DNA of 64,000 nt from Saccopteryx bilineata. Lineage: Eukaryota > Chordata > Mammalia > Chiroptera > Emballonuridae. Shown piece after piece: positions 56,409 through 64,000 of this stretch. Position 1 is the stretch's first letter; every line of letters begins with the position of its first letter. Under the pieces are notes generated by a model. The model saw only the letters and a list, made by a program, of their open reading frames with translations. It ran no database searches and was not told the DNA's origin. The stretch spans positions 296,252,349 to 296,316,348 of the forward strand of contig NC_089493.1 of the NCBI RefSeq assembly GCF_036850765.1, given 5' to 3'. The translations under genes were made by a program, and so were the position numbers.

Positions 56409-56717
56409 GAAGGAGGAGGAGGAGGAGGAGGAAGAAGAGGAGGAGGAGGGAGAAGAGGAGGAGAAGGAGGAGGAGGAAGAAGAAGAGGAGGAGGAGGAGG
56501 AAGAGGAGAAGGAGGAAGAAGAGGAGGAGGAGGAGGAGGGGGAGGAGGAGATGGAGGAGGAGGAGGGGGAGGAGGAGATGGAGGAGGAGGGGGGGGAGGA
56601 GGAGATGGAGGAGGAGGAGGAAGAGGAGCAGGAGGAAGAGGAGGAGGAGGAGGAGGAGGAGGAGGGGGAGGAGGAAGAAGAGGGGGAGGAGGAGGAGGAG
56701 GAGGGAGAGGAGGAGAC
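56301..56717 (+). repeat. (GAG)n/(GAA)n polypurine tract
   Basis: About 417 bases with only a few pyrimidines on the plus strand (T in three GATGGAG variants near 56551-56607 and one C near 56629). Frames read as poly-Glu, poly-Arg or Gly/Gly, and as Leu- or Pro-rich on the other strand; they are not genes. Long mirror-symmetric polypurine tracts can adopt triplex (H-DNA) structure, which is established chemistry but not shown here. Confidence 0.98.
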
Positions 56718-57060
56718 GACAACACTTTGGAGCCACTGAGCCCAGAGTGAGACCCTGGCAGGACGCCGGCAGGCAGGCTCGGCTCCTGCGAGCTGGCCCG
56801 TAGGAAGCCTCTCAGGGGAGACTGACCAGTCAAGATTGCGAGTGATCGCTACCAGAGCACAATTTATTAAAAGAGAAGCCGCCCCGTCCCATGGAAATCC
56901 ATATCATTACATCTAATACAGAATCATACATAATTCAGCACAGAAGTAGGTCAAAGAAAGAAAAAAAAAGAAAAGATTATTCTCCACGGATTCCAAAAAG
57001 TCACTCAGTAAATTCCACATTCATTGCTGATTAAAAAATAATAATAATAACCTTAGGAGC
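56718..57060. other. Unassigned intronic sequence
   Basis: No recognised feature. A-runs near 56960 and an (ATA)n run near 57037-57050. Confidence 0.4.
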
Positions 57061-57235
57061 TCAGCTCATTTAAACCTCATGACAGTCAAAAGCACCTGGC
57101 AGGTATTGGTATTATCAGTCTTATTATTCAGGTAAGAAATTGTGGCGCAGGGAAGTAACCTGCCCAAACGCCCAAGGAACTGATTGGGAAGCCAGGCTCG
57201 AAGCCCAGTGGTTCTGACTTCAACAACTGGGCAAG
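57061..57235 (+). mobile_element. MIR SINE remnant
   Basis: 'cagctcatttaaacctcatgacag', 'ggtattggtattatcagtc' and 'gaaattgtggcgcagggaagtaacctgccc' are the MIR core. Confidence 0.82.
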
Positions 57236-57699
57236 GTCATCTCCAGGCTGTGAGTCTCATTCACGTACAGCAACACAAAGATGCCTGCCAACACGATGAA
57301 TACTTCATACTGTTTTATAATTTATAGACAGTTAAATTAAAACTTTCATAAACGGGGGTGGGGGTGGGTGGGAAATGGAAAGTGTCACCATATCAGAAAG
57401 ACAGCTATTCTTCTCAAATTAATTTATCAGTCAAATGCAATTCTCATCCAATACCAAGAGGATTTAAATAATTGAATTTGACCTTGCAACGATGAAGTCC
57501 CTTTCAGACGAATCAATTGCAGATAAGACTGTATTAGAAGGAAGACTCACAGGCAGGAATCTGAGATTGTTACAATATCTAGGATAAAACCGTCATTTAA
57601 ACCGTGTGGCTCAGGAACAGGTGAATGGATTACTAAAACAGAACTCAAATCCATAACCAAGCACAACTGTCAGCAAAACACATGGTAAAGTTGACATTT

Positions 57700-58113
57700 T
57701 TTTTTTCTTTTCTTTCCTTTTCTTTTTTCTTTTTTGCGTGTGATAGAGACAGAGAGACAGAGAGAGGGACAGATAGAGACAGACAGGAAGGAGAGAGATG
57801 AGAAGCATCAATTTTCTGTTGTGGCACCTTAGCTGTTCATTGATTGCTTTCTCATATGTGCCTTGATCAGGGGGGCTACAGCAGAGCGAGTGACCCCTCG
57901 CTCAAGCCAGCGACCTTGGGCTCAAGCCAGCGACCTTGAACTTCAAGCCAGCAACCTTGGACTTCAAGCCAGCAACCCTTGGGCTCATGCCAGCGACCAT
58001 GGGGTCATGTTAATGATCCCATGCTCAAACCAGCGACCTCGGGGTCTCGAACCTGGGTCCTCTGCACCCCAGTCTGATGCACTATCCACTGCGCCACTGC
58101 CTGTCAGGCTACC
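57700..58113 (-). mobile_element. Long bat tRNA-derived SINE with expanded internal repeats
   Basis: Flanks GTTGACATTT (57690-57699) and GTTGGCATTT (58114-58123) form a one-mismatch duplication. The middle contains about six degenerate copies of a 20-22 base unit, '(ct)tcaagccagcgaccttgg', more than in other copies here. It ends in a B box complement 'ggtctcgaacctggg'. Confidence 0.93.
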
Positions 58114-58431
58114 GTTGGCATTTCAATCTGTTGGGAAATTATGGATTACTGGATTACTGGAACTTGACTGGGACAGTCAGCAAATCAGCTGGGAAAAAAA
58201 ATAAAGTCAGGTTTTCTGATTCACACCTACGTCAGGATTAATTCCAGATGAAAACTTTCTTTCGAGGTCAGGAAGGCAACAGAGTAAAAGATGGGTGTGT
58301 GGGCTGACACGTGCACCCTCTGGAGAACTGGGAAGTGTTTACATCTGTGACGCCAAAGGAAGAAAACACAGACCCGACGTGTGACCACAGACACGGTCGA
58401 AAGTTTGGAAGTTAAAAAAATCACCACAAGG

Positions 58432-58824
58432 GCCCTGGCCGGTTGGCTCAGTGGTAGAGCGTCGGCCTGGCGTGCAGGGGACCTGGGTTCGATTCCCGGC
58501 CAGGGCACACAGGAGAAGCGCCCATTTGCTTCTCCACCCCCCACCCTCCTTCCTCTCTGTCTCTCTCTTCCCCTCCCGCAGCCAAGGCTCCATTGGAGCA
58601 AAGATTGCCTGGGCGCTGGGGATGGCTCCTTGGCCTCTGCCCCAGGCGCTGGAGTGGCTCTGGTCGTGGCAGAGCGACGCCCCGGAGGGGCAGAGCATCG
58701 CCCCCTGGTGGGCAGAGCGTCGCCCCTAGTGGGCGTGCCGGGTGGATCCCGGTCGGGTACATGTGGGAGTCTGTCTGACTGTCTCTCCCCGTTTCCAGCT
58801 TCAGAGAAATACAAAAAAAAAAAA
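58432..58824 (+). mobile_element. Rhin-1-like SINE, first of a head-to-tail SINE pair
   Basis: Both boxes intact and near consensus. Flanked by identical AAAAATCACCACAAG (58416-58430 and 58825-58839). The left target follows 'gttaa', which fits the TT/AAAA site preferred by the L1 endonuclease. Confidence 0.97.
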
Positions 58825-58839
58825 AAAAATCACCACAAG

Positions 58840-59160
58840 CCTGACCAGGCAGTGGCGCAGGGGATAGAGCATCAGACTCGAACATGGAGGACCCAGGTTC
58901 GAGAGCCCGAGGTCGCCAGCTTGAGCACAGGTTCATCTGGTTTGAGCAAGTCTCACCAGCTTGAGCCCTAGGTCGCTGGCTTGAGCAAGGGGTCACTCGG
59001 TCTGCTGTAGTCCCCTGGTCAAGGCACATATGAGAAAGCAATCAATGAACAACTAAGGTGCCGCAATGAAGAAATGATGCTTCTCATCTCTCTCCCTTCC
59101 TGTCTGTCTGTCCCTATCTGTCCTTCTCTCTGTCTCTCTCTGTCTCTGTCACACACACAG
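58840..59160 (+). mobile_element. Long bat tRNA-derived SINE, second of the pair
   Basis: Plus-strand copy starting 'cctgaccaggcagtggcgcaggggatagagcatcagac', with B box GGTTCGAGAGC (partly altered) and ending in (TCTG)n/(CA)n. Flanked by AAAAATCACCACAAG on both sides (58825-58839 and 59161-59175), so it shares its left target copy with the preceding Rhin-1. Confidence 0.96.
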
Positions 59161-59771
59161 AAAAATCACCACAAGGGTAAATAATATGTAAAACAACCCC
59201 CCCCACACACGCACACACACACAACTCTGTCTCATATAGAATAAACAACTAGTTACTATCTTTCATAAGTGGAATCCTTATAAATCAATAAGAAAAACAC
59301 CCCAAGGGAAAACCAAGGGAAGGACAAAATTCCTGAAGGAAGGTACAAAATTGGCAGCAGAGCCACATTCACTAGGTTTCAAAGAAACACAAATCCAAAT
59401 ACGACAGCATTTTTGAACAACCAGGAAGTTCAGATAGTTGCAGAAAGATGTATAGGACAGAAGGACGAGCAACACAGTGTCATTTCCTTAGAGCAGTGAG
59501 CGGACAGACACAAATGTACCTCACGCTATCCTGGTTACACGACGGTTGATGCATTTCGTGAAATGCTGATGCTGTGATAATTAAAAAAATTTTTTTTAGA
59601 AAATGTTTAAGGCAATGGGGAAATGCTGGTACGAAGCTGTCGGCAGAAAATACTACGTATACATGATAACTGGTCCCCGTGCGTGTGTGCAAAGTTGTCT
59701 AAACCTGGATATCAAAAGGAAGAACGCAGTCACCCCTGGTTATTTAGCACCTCTCACTCTCCCTACTCTAT

Positions 59772-59912
59772 CATGTGGGCAAAAGTAGGTTTGCAGGAGC
59801 ATGCTAAAAACAAACAAAAACAAAACATTAACTCAGAGTTTATTCCTCTATGATCATTTATGAATTATTGTCTTATGTTTCACACGCACTGTAAACCTAC
59901 TTTTGCCCACCC
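59772..59912. mobile_element. Very short mariner-like MITE
   Basis: The left end GTGGGCAAAAGTAGGTTTGC and, in inverted form, the right end (GTAAACCTACTTTTGCCCAC) match over about 20 bases with one change. The right flank is ACCTACC and the left TATCAT, so the TA duplication is uncertain. No coding capacity. The same end sequence occurs in mariner-type repeats I recall from other mammals. Confidence 0.72.
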
Positions 59913-60537
59913 TACCTATAAAAAGATGCGACCGGCTGTGCGCGGTGACTTGTCCTGAGAGGTGTGGAGAACAGGCTGGGCTTTGCTGGAGCGAATCCTG
60001 GGAAACCTGTTCCCACTCTGCTCCAAGAGCACGTATAACTTCTCAATAAGACGCTCCAGTGCCGAGCCAGGCTCCCTTCCAGCCGCACAGACTGCAACAG
60101 CAACGTGGAAGAGTAAGGGGAGATGTGTGATGCTGACCCCCGCCCCTCCTCCTCCCCCCCCGCCCCCCCCCTTCGCCAAGAACACAGCGGGTGGCCCTGG
60201 GGGAGGGGGGCTGAGGGGAGGAGGGCTGAAAGGAAACTTTAAAAAAAAATTTTATTACAGAGCCTTTTTGTATCCTTGGACCTCTTTTGTCAAATGCCTT
60301 TTTTTTTTTTTTTTTTTTTAATGAGTGCAGAAGAGGAAGAAGAAAAAAAGACACAGGCTTTGGAAACCTTTTTTTTTTCTTTTTGTCACTCAGCAGAGCG
60401 TTGGGAAAGTCACTGACCTCTCTCGGAGCCTCTGCTTCTGCTGCGTTCAAGGGGATAAAAACAAAGCCTACGGCGCAGGATTGTGGGGAGCGCTGGAGAG
60501 GAGGCGCGGACGCGGCTGCCCGAGTGTGTTGGCTGGC
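59913..60537. other. Unassigned intronic sequence with homopolymers
   Basis: A C-rich run (60138-60172), a G-rich stretch (60190-60230), A-run (60240-60250) and T-runs (60299-60320, 60369-60378). No gene is visible. Confidence 0.45.
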
Positions 60538-60756
60538 GCAGAGTGGGTGCTTGTGAGAGTAGGTGCTGGCGCAGAGTAGGTGCTTGTGAGAGTAGGTGCT
60601 GGCGCAGAGTAGGTGCTTGTGAGAGTAGGTGCTGGCGCAGAGTAGGTGCTTGTGAGAGTAGGTGCTGGCGCAGAGTAGGTGCTTGTGAGAGTAGGTGCTG
60701 GCGCAGAGTAGGTGCTTGTGAGAGTAGGTGCTGGCGCAGAGTGGGTGCTTGTGAGA
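60538..60756. repeat. 33-bp minisatellite, about 6.5 units
   Basis: The unit 'gtgcttgtgagagtaggtgctggcgcagagtag' is nearly perfect throughout; the last unit differs (agagtgg, gagacgt). 33 is a multiple of three, so an 11-residue Cys/Arg/Trp repeat and its complement stay open; this is not evidence of a gene. Confidence 0.97.
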
Positions 60757-61254
60757 CGTAAGGGTGAGGACTGAGCTCGTACCTGCCTGAGTCTGGGGGG
60801 AGGACCGGAGCAGAACGCCACGACCCACCCTGGAGCCAAGCCAGGGTGCCCGCCTCTTGCTAACAAAGCCGTTAAATGTTCAATCGAGATACCTACCCCA
60901 GCGCAGAGCCCTGCGGGGCACAAGGGGGAAGTGCCTTCTACCACCACACAGCTGCTCCTTCTCAAAACTGCACAGCTAATTAGCCAGAATCCTCGTCAGC
61001 CGTCTCCATGTGGACTCACACTGAGCATGTCAGCAAACCCTGGCCCTTTGCTGTGCAACACAGGCGCTTCCTTCTGCCCACGGGAGCCTCCAGCAAGATG
61101 CTGCGTGCCTGGGGAGGTGAGCAAGCAGAGCCTCCCTTTGACTCAACCTGCTGGGAGACTTTCCTCAGCGCCAGGCCAGCTGGATAGCTCTTTAGAAGTA
61201 GAAAGGCACAAAGACTTAGTGATTAAACCCACAAAACTCCGGGCTGAGCCTGAC
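60757..61254. other. Unassigned intronic sequence
   Basis: No recognised exon or repeat. Confidence 0.4.
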
Positions 61255-61390
61255 CTTCCTTCCTTCCTTCCTTCCTTCCTTCCTTCCTTCCTTCCTTCCT
61301 TCCTTCCTTCCTTCCTTCCCTCCCTCCCTCCCTCCCTCCCTCCCTCCTTCCTTCCTTCCTCCCTCCCTCCTTCCCTCCCTTCCACTCTTT
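61255..61390. repeat. (CCTT)n/(CCCT)n microsatellite at a SINE tail
   Basis: About 135 bases of CCTT and CCCT tetranucleotides immediately before the body of a minus-strand Rhin-1-like SINE, so it probably grew from the SINE's poly(A) tail. Confidence 0.96.
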
Positions 61391-61762
61391 CTCCCTTCCT
61401 TTCTTCTTTATTCAATGAGAGGAAGGGAGGCAGAGAGACAGACTCCCGCATGCGCCCAACCGGGATCCACCGGCATGCCCACCAGGGGGCAATGCTCTGC
61501 CCATCTGGACGTCACTCTGTCACAACCAGAGCCATTCTAGTGCCTGGGGCAGAGGCCATGGAGCCATCCTCAGCGCCCGGGGTCAACTTTGCTCCAATGG
61601 AGCCTTGGCTGCGGGAGGGGAAGAGAGAGATAGAGAGGAAGGAGAGGGGGAGGGGTGGAGAAGCAGATGGGCGCTTCTCCTGTGTGCCCTGGCCAGGAAT
61701 CGAACCCAGGACTTCCACACATTTGGCTGATGCTCTACTGCTGAGCCAACCTGCCCGGGCCT
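61391..61762 (-). mobile_element. Rhin-1-like SINE
   Basis: Body and tRNA-like head on the minus strand, with the A-box complement 'ctgctgagccaacc' and B box complement 'aatcgaaccca'. The tail is replaced by the adjacent CCTT array. Confidence 0.93.
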
Positions 61763-61797
61763 GGCTTCTAATTCTAATTGATGCCCTGTTCACTGAG

Positions 61798-61965
61798 AAG
61801 TCCCAAGTAAGTTATTTAACCTCCTGAAGCCTCAGTTTTCTCATGCATTAAAAGGGACCCGTTATGGTGCCTACTTTACAGGATTATTGTAATAATTAGG
61901 GGTGAGAATGAGAATTAAATGTACTCTGCACAGTATCTGGTGCTCTGCAAGGCCTCAAAGATTTG
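61798..61965 (-). mobile_element. MIR SINE remnant
   Basis: 'aagttatttaacctcctgaagcctcagttttctcatgcattaaaa' and 'acaggattattgtaataat...tctggtgctctgcaa' are MIR in antisense. Confidence 0.82.
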
Positions 61966-62662
61966 TTAACAAAATTTAAAGATATATAAATATGTGCTTT
62001 TTCATCAGAAGATCCAAAGGAAGGGTGATATCCTTTGGAGCAAAGGATAGGGAGCGAGGAGGTCATTTTACAGCAGGACAGTGTATGTGGCTGAACCCTG
62101 CAAAAACCAGAAGAGACAGTTGCAAAGAACATTCACCCTGTCCTCTGTGTCAGGCTGATACTTTGCTTATTAATTATCCTTTTGAAAGGAAAATGTGCGG
62201 AAAACTGTTTAAAAGTATGATTCCATGAATGCTCAGAAACATTTCAGCGGTTTCAAAAATAAAAATACAGCAATGCTCCTCTAACTAAATTCTTTTACAG
62301 GTTTTATTCTAAAGGAGTGATTTAAAACCCCCAGTCGGGTTAGGACCGCCATCGGGTGATGAGATCGCTTGTGTCAACATTTTTTTCAAGGGGTGGGCTG
62401 TCGTATACATGTAATTATTATTTAACTCTATGCACGTATTAGGAAAGTAATCTCCTGATTGTCAAGGAGGTCCAAGGAGAGATGTCAGCGCTTTCTTGTT
62501 TTGCTTTGATTGTAGAAGATTGTAACGGAGGAGACGTGGGCGTTTCCTTATTATACCAAGAATCAATCGGGACGTAGAAGAAGGTAGATGCTGTTTAGCG
62601 GCTCTATCTTGAAGTCAAACCGAAGAACTGTCATCGCTCCAAAGGTAGCTCTTTGGTTTGTT
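61966..62662. other. Unassigned intronic sequence
   Basis: AT-rich with no recognised gene. The 'ttaggaccgccatcgggtgatgagatcgc' stretch near 62340 is unusual but I cannot assign it. Confidence 0.35.
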
Positions 62663-63059
62663 TTATTTTTATTTTATCTTTATTTTTTTGTATTTTTCTG
62701 AAGTGAGAAGCGTGGAGGCAGACAGACAGACTCCTGCATGCGCCCGATCGGGATCCACCCGGCACGCCCACCAGGGGGCGATGCTCTGCCCATCTGGGGC
62801 GTTGCTCTGTTGCAACCAGAGCCATTCTAGCGCCTGAGGCAGAGGCCATGGAGCCATCCTCAGTGCTCGGGCCAACTTTGCTCCAATGGAGCTTTGGCTG
62901 CGGGAGGGGAAGAGAGAGACAGAGAGGAAGGAGAGGGGGAGGGGTGGAGAAGCAGATGGACGCCTCTCCTGTGTGCCCTGGCCGGGAATCGAACCCGAGA
63001 CTTTCACACTCTTGGGACTTCCACACTCTGGCTCTACCACTGAGCCAACTAGCCAGGGC
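62663..63059 (-). mobile_element. Rhin-1-like SINE with a small internal duplication
   Basis: The body carries the usual 'caccagggggcgatgctctgcccatc'. In the tRNA-like head the motif 'actttcacactcttggg' / 'acttccacactctgg' is duplicated (63000-63030), splitting the spacing between A and B boxes. The right side reads CATTTTTATTTTTAAA, like the left TTTTATTTTTATTTTA. Confidence 0.93.
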
Positions 63060-63074
63060 CCATTTTTATTTTTA

Positions 63075-63540
63075 AAGCAATATTCTTGTACCACCTCTTC
63101 TTTATCCAGTCCTCTAGTGAAGGACGCTTGGGTTGTCTCCACGTCTTGGCCGCTGTGAGTAAGTAATGCTGCGATGAACAGATGAGCATGGGGGTGCCTG
63201 AGTCTTTTAGGAATACATGTTCTCACACTTTCCTGATGGACACACATGAGAACCCCACTCGGCTATCAGAAGAGATGAAATACTGCTCTCTGTGACGACA
63301 TGGATGGGTCTTGAGGGCATCACGGTAAGTGAAACAAGTCAGATGGGAGAAACCAAGAACCGTTTGATGCCACGCGTCTGTGGGGCAGAGACCTGCAGGC
63401 AGCAAGTAAACCAACGAGACAAACACATGAAACAGAAACTCCGGGACACAGACCACAGGACGGTGGCGGCCAGAGGGGGAGACGGTGGGCAGTGGAGAAA
63501 GCTCCCGGGACTCGAGTCCACGGTGCTGGAAGGAGAGGCG
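63075..63540 (+). mobile_element. L1 3' UTR remnant
   Basis: 'gggttgtctccacgtcttggccgctgtgagtaa', 'gctgcgatgaacagatgagcatggg', 'gacatggatgggtcttgagggcatcacggtaagtgaaacaagtcag' and 'cggtggcggccagagg' follow the order of an old L1M 3' UTR. Confidence 0.8.
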
Positions 63541-63552
63541 ACTGGGTGGCGA

Positions 63553-64000
63553 ACACACAATACAGTACACAGATCACGCATCGTAGACTTGTCCACACGC
63601 AATACAGTACACGGATCACGCCTCGTAGACTTGTCCACACGCAATACAGTACACGGATCACGCATCGTAGACTTGTCCACACGCAATACAGTACACGGAT
63701 CACGCATCGTAGACTTGTCCACACGCAATACAGTACACGGATCATGCCTCGTAGACTTGTCCACACGCAATACAGTACACGGATCACGTCTCGTAGACTT
63801 GTCCACACGCAATACAGTACACGGATCACGTCTCGTAGACTTGTCCACACGCAATACAGTACACGGATCACGCCTCGTAGACTTGTCCACACGCAATACA
63901 GTACACGGATCACGCCTCGTAGACTTGTCCACACGCAATACAGTACACGGATCACGCCTCGTAGACTTGTCCACACGCAATACAGTACGCGGATCACGCC
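63553..64000. repeat. 42-bp minisatellite running off the window
   Basis: AATACAGTACAC recurs every 42 bases from 63559, giving about 10.6 units to the edge. Units vary mainly at the 'acgcatcg / acgcctcg / acgtctcg / atgcctcg' site. The array follows directly on the L1 3' UTR remnant. Two minus-strand frames stay open (14-residue repeat) and are not credible genes. Confidence 0.98.

Larger units (their letters stand above)
57400..59760 (+). mobile_element. Old L1M (ORF2 end to 3' UTR) riddled by three SINEs
   Basis: Pieces in order are 57400-57689 ('atgcaattctcatccaataccaagagga', 'aagactcacaggcaggaatctgag'), 58124-58415 ('ataaagtcaggttttctgattcacacctacgtcaggattaattccagatg'), 59176-59480 ('tataaatcaataagaaaaacacc...', 'ctaggtttcaaagaaacacaaatcc') and 59600-59670 ('aaaatgtttaaggcaatgg'). 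They track the end of L1 ORF2 and the 3' UTR. Many stops; inactive. Confidence 0.72.

Noticed and set aside
56107..56803. About 200-residue Glu/Arg/Gly- and Leu/Pro-rich open frames
   Set aside because: They are translations of the GAG/GAA polypurine tract in different frames.
60043..60965. Minus-strand 261- and 165-residue frames across the 33-bp array
   Set aside because: Most of their length is the 11-residue repeat; the flanks are low-complexity.

Overview
This window is nuclear DNA from a mammal, almost certainly a bat and most likely a horseshoe bat or a close relative (Rhinolophoidea). The evidence is the repeats. I count about 16 copies of a tRNA-derived SINE that matches what I know as Rhin-1, plus about 11 VES-type or longer bat tRNA-derived SINEs. 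There are also L1 pieces, ancient L2/MIR/MaLR remnants, and several short hAT and mariner-type DNA transposons of kinds known to be active late in bats. Nothing looks bacterial, and there is no operon, CRISPR array or phage.

Only one protein-coding exon is convincing. On the minus strand, 49007-49625 is the terminal coding exon of a heparan sulfate glucosaminyl 3-O-sulfotransferase, best matched to HS3ST2. It has a splice acceptor at 49626-49627, a stop codon at 49007-49009, and a single AATAAA signal about 720 bases downstream. The first exon, which carries the membrane anchor and the N-terminal half of the enzyme, lies beyond the right edge, so 49626-64000 would be intron. The left 48 kb is then the intergenic region downstream of the gene.

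Layout. 1-19 kb: weakly structured GC-rich DNA with scattered SINEs, two related TA/CA-flanked MITEs (3.0 and 4.6 kb), a mariner remnant with a small transposase-like ORF (7.6 kb), a third MITE (9.3 kb) and an antisense L1 (10.4-12.6 kb). 19-31 kb: a 100-bp minisatellite, two hAT elements, antisense L1, a CpG-rich block (28.7-29.3 kb) and a MaLR LTR. 30.6-48.2 kb: large minisatellites with units of 24/23 bp, 77 bp, 28 bp and a 17/64-bp composite, with SINEs and a 3' L1 fragment between them. 48.3-49.6 kb: the HS3ST2-like exon and 3' UTR. 49.7-64 kb: a 30-bp intronic minisatellite, a hAT element with a nested young SINE, MaLR and L1 remnants, a 0.4-kb polypurine GAG tract, a SINE-riddled L1 (57.4-59.7 kb), and 33-bp and 42-bp minisatellites, the last running off the window.

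The dense cluster of GC-rich minisatellites around a very GC3-rich exon resembles subtelomeric or recombination-hot mammalian DNA. I found no previously undescribed molecular system. The most interesting points are the repeat architecture around the exon, its apparent GC-biased amino-acid drift, the arrayed CCAAT/GC-box repeat, the SINE pairs that share one target site, and the DNA transposons.
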